From positions 1-64,000 of the forward strand of contig JAACJM010000130.1 in NCBI GenBank assembly GCA_013368315.1: a DNA stretch of 64,000 bases. The letters are read 5' to 3'. The notes under the pieces were generated by a model. That model searched no databases, had not been told where the DNA came from, and was given only the letters and a program-made list of their open reading frames with translations. Each line of letters starts with the position of its first letter. Positions within the stretch are counted from its first letter, which is position 1. Of the stretch, positions 43,129-54,879 are shown one piece after another. The stretch comes from Tetrapyrgos nigripes (Eukaryota > Basidiomycota > Agaricomycetes > Agaricales > Campanellaceae). A program made the translations under genes and the position numbers.

Positions 43129-45268
43129 CTACGATACATCCTGTCCCAATCCTACCGTACAGCCTCAGCAAGGGTGATTCGAGAAACCAAATGGCAGAAT
43201 ACGCACCTCATGTCTGCTGACCACATCTGCCAAACCCCTATAGAAAGCAGTAAGATAATGCAAACATGACGCAGAGGCAGTAAGTAAGAGCAAGTAGCAA
43301 CAACTCACCAATCAATAAGAGCTGCATCCACTTTCATATCGGTTACTCTTGTACCTCTGGGGTTATAATGAAAGTCGTATTCAAGTAAAACGTTGCCTGT
43401 ACCCGTGCAGTCGGGACTAACTCTCAGATAGGAAAGGGCAGAGAGACATACCAGGATGAGCATCCGTCTGGAACATTAAAAAATAAAATGTAAGCTTGAC
43501 GGTCAACCTTTCGAGAAGCAAGAAGCCAACCGCTTACATGTCTCAAACCAGTCCTCTTCGCCTCCTCAACCACTTCCCTCGCTACAGCCTCGCTAGTCTT
43601 CTCAAGGAATCTTTTATACTCTCTTTGCGTCAACCCAGCAATGTCTGAGTCATGTTTACGCTGTAGATTGCGAAGCTTGTCTCCAGGTTGTTTATAGATG
43701 ATGGCAATAGGTGCACCGTCCACATCTTGTGCAACTCCACGAAGTTGGCCGACGTCTGCGAGATTGCGGATTTCGGTGGAAGTTGCTCGGGAGAAACGTT
43801 TGAAGAAACGTTTGGCGACGAGAGGGCGGCGGTGGTTCTCGAGGTCGTAGACTGAAGATCTGAATAAGCAAATAGGGATTGGGAGTGACGAAGGGTTACC
43901 TTGTCCATATGTGCCCTGACCTGCACACGAGTTACAGAAGAGAGCATCGGTCATACACAGATTTTGCAAAATATGTAGAGACTCAATATAATTACCTAAT
44001 GTCTCCCCAACTTGAGCTGTTTCCACTTCCACTTCCCCTGTACTATGATCCGTTCTCTGCCAATGCAGCCATCTGCCAGACTCAGACCTTGCGCTGATAC
44101 TTCGTATGCTGACTCCATAACGGGCTGATGAAGAAACGTGTTGTCAAAATCATGAATCAATTTCATCATGGTGACATACTGGCAGTCTCAGTCTGAGGTG
44201 TCTGGCCGTAAGGGAAATAATAGCTTTGTCTTGATGCCGGAGGCACGTATTCACCCGTCCTCGGAGAATGGGAAAGAAGAGGCGAAGATATTTCGTTATA
44301 TCTAGTTTGGAAAGCTGGTGCAATTTGAGGACTCCAATCGCCGTCAGAATCAGTATCATCATCGTAGTATTCTGGACTCGCTGGCACTGATTGTTCTTCG
44401 TAGGATGCTTGGTGAGGCTCTTCATAGTAGCCTTCTTCATCTTCGTCCTGGTAGAAACCATGTCGTCCTTCATAGTTTACCGATTGGTCTTCGTAGACTG
44501 CATGCCGATGTTCTTCATAGTAGCCTTCTTCATCTTCATCTTCCTCTGCATCCTCGTAGAAACCAAGTCGTTCATCATAGTTTCCGGGTTCAGCCCATGT
44601 AGAAGGTGCTTCAAAGTTCCTCTCGCAATCGTAATCTTCTTCTACTACACCCTCGTGGAATCCATATCGGCCTTCGTAGCCTTCATAATCAATCCATGCA
44701 GAGAGAGCTTCTGCTTCATACTCTTCGACGTCTTCGTGAGTTGCATGGAAGGTACCAGGATCTTCATATTCTGAACAATCATCAGTGTGAGAAGCGAAAA
44801 AAAAAAGAAAAAAGACGCAGTATAGTATGGTCCAAACAAGGAAGATGGGAGGTTGACGTCTGAGGATCCAGTTTCCCTATGTAGTATGTACACCCATTGA
44901 GATGTAAGAGGGCCCATAAGACATCTTTCAAGTGACATGGTCCCTGCAGTTGGCATGTCTCACCCGAAAGGTTCCTCCCTCGCAGACGCCTCCAGTACTT
45001 GCCGTCTGACGCGTCTGATGCCGCGTCTTGACCGCGTCCAAGTCATGGTGCCACGCTCTTTTCCATGGCAGATGTTACAGGTAACCGGTATCCTTCTTTG
45101 GCTGGCTGGATCCACAATTTGACCATACTCACCTTCGCCCAAGTCTAAGTCTGGTGACGCGTAGCCTTCTCCTTCGTCCTCTGGTAAGTAATCGTGGTAG
45201 TCTTCGGCGCCATCATCATAGTCGTCGTAGTCACTGTAGAAATCCTCGTAATCCTCGTCGCTGGACAT
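43129..45268 (-). CDS. Kinase-like protein with acidic Tyr-rich N-terminal region
   Basis: A model of ten exons (45133-45268, 44180-44770, 44088-44124, 43996-44037, 43900-43920, 43538-43859, 43452-43467, 43309-43396, 43207-43237, 43129-43140) keeps phase throughout and gives about 431 aa. Residues 1-240 are Asp/Glu/Tyr-rich with repeated units (GYYEEHRHAVYEDQSVNYEG, GYYEEPHQASYEEQSV). The kinase-like part has VYDLENHRRPLVAK (Lys of strand 3), an E-containing helix, HTDAHPGNVLL (catalytic Asp and Asn) and ALIDWG (metal-binding Asp), a layout like aminoglycoside/ABC1-type kinase folds. The catalytic loop starts in a 16-nt exon. The long first intron (362 nt) may hide another exon and the last 12-nt exon is tentative. 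No named family is recognised. Confidence 0.65.
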
Positions 45269-46022
45269 GTTTACATGCCAGCAAGTCGCCTACAAAATAG
45301 CCTGATTTTAAGTCGAGCACAGCCATCGGAAACATCCGTGAGCTGCAACCACCAACACGACGATACACAGTAGGACGGGACACATTCCGTTCTGTTATGG
45401 CAAAATGTGGGTCTTGAGGCCTTGAAGGCGCATAGTGGCCACAACGAATGGGTCAACGGGACACATCCGACCTGTGATGGTAAAAATATACTAAAATGTG
45501 GGTTTTGATGTGGGTCTTGCAGCAGACTGCAACCGCCACGCGCCAATTCGAGTCGATTCGGTGCATTCCAAACTGCGATGATCTGCATATCAAGTTCTTT
45601 GTGGTATGATTTGCCGTGGAACAGTGATCCGATGTTCAGGTAAGTACCAGAAGACGGTAGGCCTTGGCAAACTGCTAACTCGTTGTGCACCTCAGCTCGA
45701 GCCTGCAGATAATGTACGATGGTCTACTACAAGAATCGAACGACAGATGTACCTGTTCGGAGAATCATTGGAAAGCGATGACAGTCTAAATGCTGCAACC
45801 CAGCTGTGAAATATTAAGCGAGGCTACCGGGACTATCCTGTGAATTCAGCTTCAGGTGCTTACTAAGTTTCAGTCGAAACCGGCCAAAATGACCTTCTAC
45901 TCACCACCAGAGCTTTTCCCGGATATGTCACGATTAACCCAGTCCGGTATAGCCGTGGCTTATAAGAAGGAGAAAGGGCTGAATGATTTCTAAGAAAAGC
46001 CTCATCCAATTTCTCGCTGACC
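45269..46022. promoter_or_regulatory. Divergent intergenic region with direct repeats
   Basis: This lies between the kinase-like gene and the Zn2Cys6 gene. GGGACACATTCCG...GGCAAAATGTGGGTCTTG (about 45377-45419) recurs in looser form at about 45459-45521 (GGGACACATCCGACC... AAAATGTGGGTTTTG). A possible tiny spliced gene is listed separately. Confidence 0.4.
45578..45789 (+). CDS. Possible small spliced gene, 51 aa
   Basis: ATG at 45578, a consensus donor (CAG|GTAAGT at 45640), an acceptor CTCAG at 45695 and a stop at 45787-45789 give a 51-aa protein with YDLPWNSDPMF and LQIMYDGLLQESNDRCTC. There is no family resemblance and no signal peptide. It may be a chance arrangement or an upstream exon set of an unseen transcript. 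Confidence 0.25.
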
Positions 46023-49000
46023 ATGCCTACCATACGTTCTTCAGCTGGCTCGTCGTCGCGTAACAGACCTCAAGGTAACCTACTGTACGATGAACCTACT
46101 GGTGGGTTCAAGAAGCGTCGTCTTGGCCGTGCTTGCGATATGTGTCGGCAGGTGCGTTTTGCGTCCTGTACCTTCTTGCGTACATGTAGCTCATTCACCG
46201 AGAAAACCGGTACCGGCATATAGAAGAAAAGTGCGTATTTTGTTAAATCCAGTGAAATGTACTAACGGTATGATACATAGTCCGATGTAGGGAATTCAAA
46301 GTGTATCCAAACAGTTGGTACTCATAAACCCTTTAGGTGACAGAACAGTGATGCCTGGCAACATCTGTTCCAACTGCGTTTCTTTCAACGTTGAATGCAC
46401 TTATCGACGAACGGCGCCAGTAAGCAACGTCTCCTCCTGATATGCCCTTCGAGCTTGATTGATGCTGATCGACTAATTTTTGCTAGGAGGCGGGAAGCAG
46501 CTATTCTGCCATCGCCTTGCAGTGTCTCGTAGAGGAAATTCTCAGTTCTTCAATACCTTATCCCGTTCCTGAAGAAAAAGACGCGATACGGAAGATGGTT
46601 GTCGACCTTGCTACATACGCTCGCAAGCTTGAAACGAGGATCCACAGCCTGGCTCAGTCTTTAGCAAAGTTTTATCCGGAGCTTGAATGCAAGTGCCCGT
46701 GCGATGAACCTGTAGATGATGGAGTCGAATGGCTGTCGGATTTTCTGGGTAATGTGTCAGTAAGCGACCACGAAGGTCCCTTTCTAGGAAAATCAAGCAC
46801 GCTCTCCTTGGTGAAGCTTGCATGGAATACGAATAATACATATCGGCCTGAAGAGGTGGATCATTCCAATGATGGTGGTCTTTGCCACCAGGCAGAACTT
46901 ATTGATGCGATGGCAGAGTCTCTTACTATGAGGGGCCCTTATTCTTCCGCTGTAAGTGGATTTCACTGCTGATTTGCGATAAGTTTTAATTCACTCTCTC
47001 CAGGAGCACCGACAGCTCGAGTTTCCGCCTTATGAAATGATACTCAACTTGACTGATGTCTATTTTAACCACATCTCAATCATTGTTCCCTTTCTTCACG
47101 GCCCGACTTTTAAACGACGTCTATTACAGGGCTTTCATCTCCGTGACAAAGAATTCGGGGGACTCGTCCTTTCAGTCTGCGCGTGTGCAGCTTTAATCAA
47201 TCCACCAAACCCAAAAACTTCTAGCCAAGTTTCGACCGAGACCATCATGGCTTGGTACGATCAGTTTGATCCTACAAGCATGAACTTTCTTCGACCAATG
47301 AGTCTCTATCAATTACAAACCATTCTGGTTCGTCCAATACCTCTATCTCGACTTCTGTTAGACGACGTTCCAACCTCTTCATGTTCGCAGAATTGCATCA
47401 TCCTCATACCATTCTGGTTACCGAATTGGACGATCCTTTTCAATACGATTCGACATGTTCAAGGGATTGGGATTCACCGGAAGCAGTGGTACGATCAACA
47501 GAAAATTTCTTCTACTGAGAAAGAGCTCTGGAAACGAGCATTCTGGATTTTGGTCGCATATGACATCTACATGGCGGACTATTTCGGGAGAACAGCGACC
47601 CTTGTTCCGGAGGAGTACGTCTAGATTTTCAGCTCTCTAGTACGGACACTGATTACGAGCTCCTGCGCAGTTATGACTTGGACGTTCCCATAGACTGCGA
47701 TGATGATTATTGGCCAGGAGAGCGTCCCGGCGACACAGGAAGAGACTTTCAACAACCAGAGGGTAAACCTTCGACCATTGCACACTGGTTATCAAGCCTA
47801 CACCTTCTAACCATCTACAGGTACAGTCAGCGAACTATTGTAAGTATCATTCACTAATGCGTATATTATCTTAAGTCCTTTGCTAAGATTTTTCATTATT
47901 ATCTCAGTATGCCATTCGTCGGCCTCAGTTCATTGTGGGTGACGATCCAACCTGGAGATCTAAGGTAGTTTCCCAGTTGGATTCAGCGATGAACAAGTGG
48001 GTGAACAAAATGCCAGCACACTGTAAGTGTCTTCTTTCCCTCATTCAGATGTCCGAAATACTTAGTTACATTGGGTACTTATGTACAGTACGGTGGGATC
48101 CAAAAGCCACAGACGTTCACGTCCTCGCTCTGGGCGACCGTGACTCCGCAGAGCGGCACCGTATTATCGAAGTGCAGAAAACAGCGCTCCACCTGACATT
48201 CTATTGCATGCAAATCCAGATCCATTACCCGTTAATGGACAAAACACCTGGAACTTCACATGGAGGATCCCATGTACATCTCATTATCTGCGTCAATGCT
48301 GCACGTTCCTGTGTACATCTTTTGGACATGTACTCACAGAAGTACAAAATACCACCTGTATCACACATCTTCGTAGGTTTTCTTGAATTACTGGCTGAAC
48401 GAGTGGTCTTCATGACTTACTAATCTCCCTTTTCGACTATTCAGGCTCGGATTCTTCGATTGACTTTGATATTGGTTTTCAGTGCATCGAGTCGGAAACT
48501 AGACGGACTAGATTCCAATGGCTCTGCTACTGACATAAGTTGTCTACACAAATGCGTTCAAATATTGCGGCGTTTCGAAGGAAGGTAAGAGGAATTTACC
48601 CTATCGTGATCAACAACCGGTCGTAATCACATACATCTCTTCTGGCAGTTGGCAAGTTACTGAAGGTAGCAGGTAATGTCGCTGAGAATTCTTCCTGAAC
48701 GGATTGATCACTCAGCTATTTGCTAGTGTGATAATTCAATGTCTCATTGATAAATGTTCAAAACCTGGCCAAGAACGCGTCAAAACGGCCGATGGCAAAG
48801 GTGAATAGTCCTTTCGTCGACTCTCAATGTTTGCCAACTTAATCATCTGCTGTATACCTCCCAGGACTCGAAGGGGAAGCCTCAGCAGCAATCAACTTGT
48901 CCAGCCTTCCATCCGCAGATTCTCATTCTGAGTCTCTGCGCATGTCGATGGAAGATCAAAACACGCTGAATGGGCCGGGCTTGACATCGAATCTATTCAA

Positions 49001-49337
49001 CACAGGATTAGATGCTTTCTCAAGTTCTCTTCATTCTTTGTCAAGTAGCTCGTTTCCCTGGGATGCGGATACTTATTTGGGCGGAGTCAACATGGATGAT
49101 ATATTTCATCCAATGCCCTCCATTTCAACGCAGCCTTCAGACTCAGCATATGCAGTGGCGCACCTTGATAATCATGCTCATGCACAACTAGACGACGGCA
49201 CAGCAACCAACACGGAGTTCTTCCAAATGAACTGGTCATCTGGATATCAGGGCAGGGGACAAACGACCTTTTCGGACGTTTCATCTCAAGGAAGGCCGAC
49301 GGGAACTCAATGGGACTGGGACTGCCCACAACGCTAG
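46023..49337 (+). CDS. Zn2Cys6 transcription factor with fungal-specific domain
   Basis: Fourteen exons (46023-46151, 46224-46230, 46281-46286, 46337-46419, 46487-46951, 47004-47327, 47391-47614, 47671-47839, 47908-48022, 48089-48372, 48445-48584, 48649-48672, 48727-48800, 48865-49337) give about 838 aa. The zinc cluster reads RACDMCRQKKIRCDRT... CSNCVSFNVEC and has perfect spacing only when two exons of 7 and 6 nt are included. The middle domain (PF04082 type) shows DVYFNHISIIVPFLHGPTFKRR and LWKRAFWILVAYDIY, then WVNKMP...LRWDP. The tail is Ser-rich. The intron 47328-47390 is stop-free and a multiple of three; the family alignment argues that it is removed. It is a nuclear regulator with targets unknown. 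Confidence 0.85.
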
Positions 49338-50610
49338 GATCACCGATTCAATCCGAGTCTGGAGTGTGAACTTCGGTGAACACGATATCTTGTAGGCGCA
49401 TTTCTATTCAGTAATTGAAGGAATTTCTTCTCTGACTTGTTTGATTTTCTGGCACTGACAATGCCAGTGGGAACAAGACCACTCGGAGTTTCTACTGAAT
49501 GATCGATATATGTGATATTTACAATATTTTTGGTGACGAGGAACACTTACTTACATACTACTTATATGGCTGCTGTGCCATTGTATCTATGAGTATCGTA
49601 TAACTTGTGTTTAGATCTCCTGTAGTCTGTAGATTAGAAATGACGGTACATGGTTGATACACGAAATGGTAGGCGACGAGACTTGTGCCACAAGCGCGTC
49701 ATCGTGGGAACTAATTCCTTAACGTGGTCTTCTCCTCGCGATTGCGATTTCCGTTCAATCTGCTGTCTCCCATCTTTGCATGTGGGTTCACAGTATTTTT
49801 GCTTGATGTCCTTCCCCGCGTGCACGCAGATGAATCGTGCACGCAGCCGACTACTGCGCCAAGACTAGGCGACTCTGATAACGGCATTAACTCTCCTGGT
49901 TCCTTTCTTCTCGCTGCTCTTCCTAGTGCACTTGGCACCAATCGCACACGACGAGGTTGTATTGAAGACCACCGAGGGATTTAGCTTGTGGAGGTTTTGA
50001 TGGTGCGGAACCTGTCTGGGACTCCGACTCTGGGTAATAGCGGAAGATGATTCTAAAGCGGGTAATACACTCCTCCTAAAGGAAGAGAAACACTTATTTA
50101 GGCTTCGTTAAGCTCTCCTAGATCTGACTATCAATCTACACAGTTTGATGTTACTGAAGTTTGGGACAGAAAGCAATCCTTACTGGCAGACCAGATATCC
50201 GTCTTCAGGGCCAAGTTTGCCGTCCTCACTGCGTCTCTGTTCTTCAGCGGTTTTTGTGTGGAATTTTTAATGCTGGGAGGAGCATGAGGAGTTGATAACT
50301 TGGCTACTAGGAATGCCTTCTGGGTACTTTGTTGCTGCCTAGTTGATTAGGACATCTGTGATTCATCATTCAGATGCCTGGAAGGTCCACATGCGCCAAG
50401 ATCGACGATAGGAGAACAGATGATAACAGTAGTCTGGTCGAGCGTTCGAAATTCTCCGACGTCATATTGGTTACATTCTTTTCTCCGGTTGACCACCCGG
50501 CCAATCACATTTGCCAAGACTGAGTAATAAAGGCTCTTCCAGCATAAATACGAAGCCATTAACCATGTTATACTTTCCTATCCAGCCCTCCCCTGGTCCC
50601 TCAATCCATC
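49338..50610. other. Intergenic with an M28E exon remnant and TATA-like box
   Basis: There is no complete gene. A copy of M28E exon 2 lies at 50141-50182 (separate entry). ATAAATA at 50544-50550, 61 bp before the ATG, is the likely core promoter of M28E copy 2. Open frames at 49650-49984 have no motif. Confidence 0.45.
50141..50182 (+). pseudogene. Remnant of M28E aminopeptidase exon 2
   Basis: CAG|TTTGATGTTACTGAAGTTTG and onward to AAGCAATCCTTA matches exon 2 of the intact M28E gene (50856 onward) with only a few base differences, including the acceptor AG. The flank before it (around 50080-50110, GGAAGAGAAAC...ATTTAGG) loosely recalls exon 1. The rest of the gene is absent. It is a third, decayed copy in the same direction as copy 2, about 0.7 kb upstream. 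Confidence 0.65.
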
Positions 50611-52076
50611 ATGCAGCTCATCTCGATCGGTCTACTCCTCTCTGCACTGTTCGTGCATGCAGTACCCATCACACACGATGAGATTGCATCACAAACCGCT
50701 GCGGGTCTTCGTTTATTGAGGTTCAAGGATAGTCGTGAACCTGTATGGGTAACGGAGGAAGAGAAGCTGGAATTCATAAGGGCCCAGAACCGTTTCGTAC
50801 GTGTCTGTCTTACTGCGGCCTTCTTTGAAGACTGACCACTCACTCCCTTACGCAGTTTGATGTCACCGAAGTTTGGGAGAGAAAGCAATCCTTATCCTCC
50901 AAGTCAAAGGCTGCGAAAGTTAACTGTAGGCGTTCTAAAGTTGTTATTTCTGTTCTCAAAGATGACGTTCATATCGTTTTGCAGATCCAGCACCTTCACA
51001 TCAGAGCGAGGTGAACGCCTTCATTGAAACACTTTCCACTTCAAACATGCAGTCCAACTTGGGTCAACTCACCTCGTTCAATAATCGCTACTACAGGGCT
51101 TCGACCGGAAGACAAGCCAGTCAGTTCATTTTGGACACCGTTTCAGCTGTATGTTCTCGGACATTCTGTCCCCAGGATACCTCATTAATTTATCATTTGT
51201 AGATTACTAAAGGCCACACCAACATCACTGCCAAAGCGTTCGCGCACAGTTGGACCCAGTTCAGCATTGTAGCCAGGATACCTGGATCTCAAGCTAACTC
51301 TCCCGTCACCATCATAGGCGGTCATATGGATTCAATCAATCTCAGAAATCCGACCAGTGGTCGTGCACCTGGAGCAGATGACAATGGTAGCGGTTCCGTT
51401 AACATCATCGAGATTTTCCGTGCCCTTGTGGAGGGTGGTTTCACACCGTCAACCCCTGTCGAGTTCCATTGGTATTCAGGTGAGGAAGCATTCTTTGAGC
51501 CTTCAGCAAATTCTGACTTTGACTCTTCTTCCCTTTCAGGTGAGGAAGCTGGTCTACTTGGCTCTCAAGACATCGCAACGAGCTACAGTAGCGACAGGGT
51601 CGATGTCAAGGCGTATATGAACCTTGACATGACTGGATAGTGTGTGTACTACGTACTCTTTTGACTGATCCTCACCTTTTCCTTTCCAGCTCTAGACCAG
51701 GGACTAAAGAGGCCGTCTATCTAATCTCAGATAATGTGGATGACGGTCTGACCGCTTTTCTTGGTCAACTTGTTGACGAGTACTCGAGACTTGATTGGGT
51801 CGCGGACGAGGTACTTAAATGAAGCTCTGCATATCATCATATATCTGGTGGGCCTACGCTGACCATCGCACTTAGTGTGATTACGCATGCTCTGACCACG
51901 CTAGCTGGAATGAAGAAGGATATCCTGCTGCATTCCCTTTTGAAGCTACCTTGGGCACTGATAACCCTTCGATTCATTCTGCAACCGACACCACTGATGT
52001 TAATGGATTCTCATGGGCGCACTCGCTGGAATTTGCGAAAGTAGGTCTGGCGTTTGTCTACGAGCTAGCTGTTTGA
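50611..52076 (+). CDS. M28E leucine-type aminopeptidase, secreted, copy 2
   Basis: Seven exons (50611-50796, 50856-50925, 50985-51148, 51203-51479, 51540-51639, 51690-51810, 51876-52076) give 372 aa. There is a signal peptide (LISIGLLLSALFVHA) and a propeptide. The zinc and catalytic motifs are GGHMDSIN, GADDNGSG, WYSGEEAGLLG, LDMTGY and ACSDHAS, all intact. It is co-linear with copy 1 at 6.4 kb except for an extra 60-nt intron (51480-51539), whose two ends carry the same 15-bp sequence TTCAGGTGAGGAAGC exactly 60 bp apart. The intron is stop-free, so retention would add 20 residues beside the metal-binding Glu pair. It is expected to cleave N-terminal residues from peptides outside the cell. 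Confidence 0.9.
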
Positions 52077-52259
52077 GTGCTTGTAGTAGAGGATACAATT
52101 CTGTAGCTCTAGATCAATAAAAGCAATGTTACATAAAGTTCGTGAAAGAGACCAAAGAAAGTGAGTTGGTGAACAGCAACCTTCACGTGGTTATCCAGGT
52201 CGCGTCTAGACTTGACGCTCACCACTTCTACCCACTACCTTGCTTTCTATCACGTCAAG

Positions 52260-54740
52260 ATGAAGGAGGTGACCGCAGTCGACGAAGAAATGATTCGAGA
52301 AATCCGCCGTTCTGTCAAAGAGACCGCAGACCGTGGCCTCATCGCAGCATCCAAATGGTGCGTCTGTTTCCTGTCCAATCGCTTCCTTACCTCATGAGAG
52401 ACAGACGATTTTCTAGGTCTTCAGACCTGCTCATATCAATACCTGCTCACAAACGAAACCCTACATCATCAAATCCCAAATCCGCTGTCTCAGAACCCAG
52501 CGGAGGAACTTTTGACGAGCATATCCTTTCGAATAGCGAGATGGAAGAAGAGAAGCGTGAAGAGGATGCCTTGTCATTTGCACAGAGAGCTATGAGCTCG
52601 AGGGAATACAATCGGGCTGCTTATCATACGCAGGAGTGTACGAGTGCAAAAGCGTTCTTCATCCACATCTATTCCAGGTTTCTGGTGTGTAATTGGAGGC
52701 TCTGAACCTTTTCCTACTGTGCTGATACCTTCTCTTGCAAGGTCAGCGAAAAGAACGCACTTCTGGAGTGGCATGACCTAGATGGTCCGTCTGTTCTGTT
52801 CGACGCGTTGTACAATGGCTCATCATTCCTGCAGGCTCACGAACCCAGCCGATGCAACCCATTAACGAGAAAATTGGCGACCTTCTCGCAGAGGTCGAGG
52901 CTTCCGACAAAACCGATCCTTTTAAGCAGTTTCTGTGCGTTTTGACTGGCTTTATCAAATCCTTGTGACCTGACAAACTCACACTGCAGGAAGGCTCTTT
53001 TCTACTTTCGCATGTCACGGATTGAAGATGCACGCAAGACGCTCTGCGACACTCTGTCCGTCTACCCATGGAATTGGTCAGCCTGGACTCTGCTTGGCAA
53101 CTGTGTTGACAATGCTACTGCGGTGAGCAGCGATTTGAGAGAGGTTTTGATGAGCCCTATTGACGGTCAGCGTTTAGCTAGAGGAGCTACTGCCTTCTAT
53201 CAGATTACCCGCGAAACACCCTCTACCACGCATGTTTCGAGTCAAAATTCTGAACGAACTACAAGCAGCGACTGATGCAGAGATCGACCTGTGTGATGAG
53301 CTTCTCCGTGAAACTTGGTTCCCGAAGAGTTTGTGGGTAATGTCGCATCGTGCGAGGGCACTATACGGTCTTTCTCGTGCGTATATGATACCGTGTCTGT
53401 CATTCCTGCATTCAATTGTTTTGTAACACAGACATCGAGGAAGCCGAGGATCAGTTTGAGACCCTGCTCGAACTGGATCCCGATCACATTGACGACATCG
53501 ACATATACTCGTACATCCTTTACACGACTGAGCAGACTAAGAAGCTGACACTGCTCGCGGAAATGTGCATGAAGAAGGATAAGAACCGACCGGAAGTGTG
53601 TTGTGTAGTCGGTCCGTCTGCCAATCTGTTTTGCTGCGCATCGGTTCTGACGTTCTACGACAGGAATCCATTACTCCTTGCTTGGTGAACATGAAAAGGC
53701 CATCAAATACTTCCGCAGAGCTACACAGCTGGACAGAACGTTTATCAATGCTTGGACATTCATGGGGCACGAATACCTAGAAGTTGAGAACGCTCCGGCT
53801 GCCATTGAGTCATATCGTGTTGCATTGGGTGAGTGGTCGTCTCGTTTCATCTCCCTCTTGCTTACTCTTTCTGTGATACCTCACAGCTATAGACACAAAA
53901 GACTACAGGCCTTGGTATGGACTTGGACGAGCATACTCAGCCCAACATCTCAATCTGCCAACCTATGCACTGTACTACTATCAGAAGGCTTCATATCTGA
54001 GGTGTTTAATTCGCTGTCCTCACTCTTCTGTAATGCTGACATGTTAATTAGGCCCTCCGAGCAAGTGCTATGGGATCGTCTGGGAGAATGTTACGAATCG
54101 GCTGGAAGGTGTGCTCTGCCTACCACGCTGCTATCCTCTCCACTAATGATCCCGTTGTAGTCACCAATCTGCGCTCGAGTGCTACAAGAATGGGGTTGCG
54201 CTTCTCATGATGGGGGATAAGAAAGTCAACCAAAAAATCACATTACACGTCAAAATAGCCAACTGCTACAAACAGCTGCAGGATCCTAAGAACGTTGCAC
54301 ATCACCATTTCTTGATCGTGAAAATATATGATAACGAAGGTAAGCCTATTTTCTCTCCTCTACTTCGTCGCAGCTTTGAAAACTGAAGCTGACCCCATAA
54401 ATCAGTCACCCCCATCGACTCGGGAATTCCTGAACAATACATGCGCTCCCTTCTCGAAGTCGGCGAATACCAAGTTGTGGCCCGAGACTCTGATACTTAC
54501 GATCACATTGGGAATCTCAAACAAGGGCACGACTATCTGACTTGGGTTTTGACGATGAGTCCCTGGGTAAAGGCTGAAGAAAAGACGAGAATCCATGCAT
54601 TGCTGAAGGAGATTACGGTTGCGACGATGCCAAGGGGAATTAATTTCGGTGACAAGTATTTGGATGGACGGCATGGATACGATATGAGTTATCGGGATGG
54701 TCCGTTGTTCCTGGTCAAGGCTGGAAAGTTACAATTGTAG
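52260..54740 (+). CDS. CDC23: Anaphase-promoting complex subunit 8 (CDC23-like)
   Basis: Twelve exons (52260-52357, 52417-52684, 52742-52784, 52835-52934, 52990-53122, 53178-53376, 53432-53611, 53664-53828, 53887-54001, 54052-54108, 54161-54339, 54406-54740) give 623 aa. The N-terminal APC8 segment reads [21 protein letters not shown] repeats follow, with [79 protein letters not shown] and [18 protein letters not shown], in the order known for APC8/Cdc23. This subunit is part of the TPR lobe of the APC/C, which drives mitotic protein destruction. It is a conserved single-copy core gene, here lying between M28E copy 2 and methyltransferase copy 2 and tail-to-tail with the latter. Confidence 0.92.
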
Positions 54741-54879
54741 TAGACTCGTCCTGTAAATTTTGTACATGTACATGCACCGTGTTCGTGTTGCTGATAATCT
54801 GAGTCGGTATAGTTGAGCTGAGTTTGCTCATCTAAGTATGGGCTCTGGTACATATTACAGTTGTCTATCCGCAAACGGC

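Noticed and set aside
37072..49337. SDR trio plus Zn2Cys6 gene as a secondary-metabolite cluster
   Set aside because: No backbone synthase, P450 or transporter lies nearby; the genes between (ubiquitin ligase, kinase-like) do not fit.
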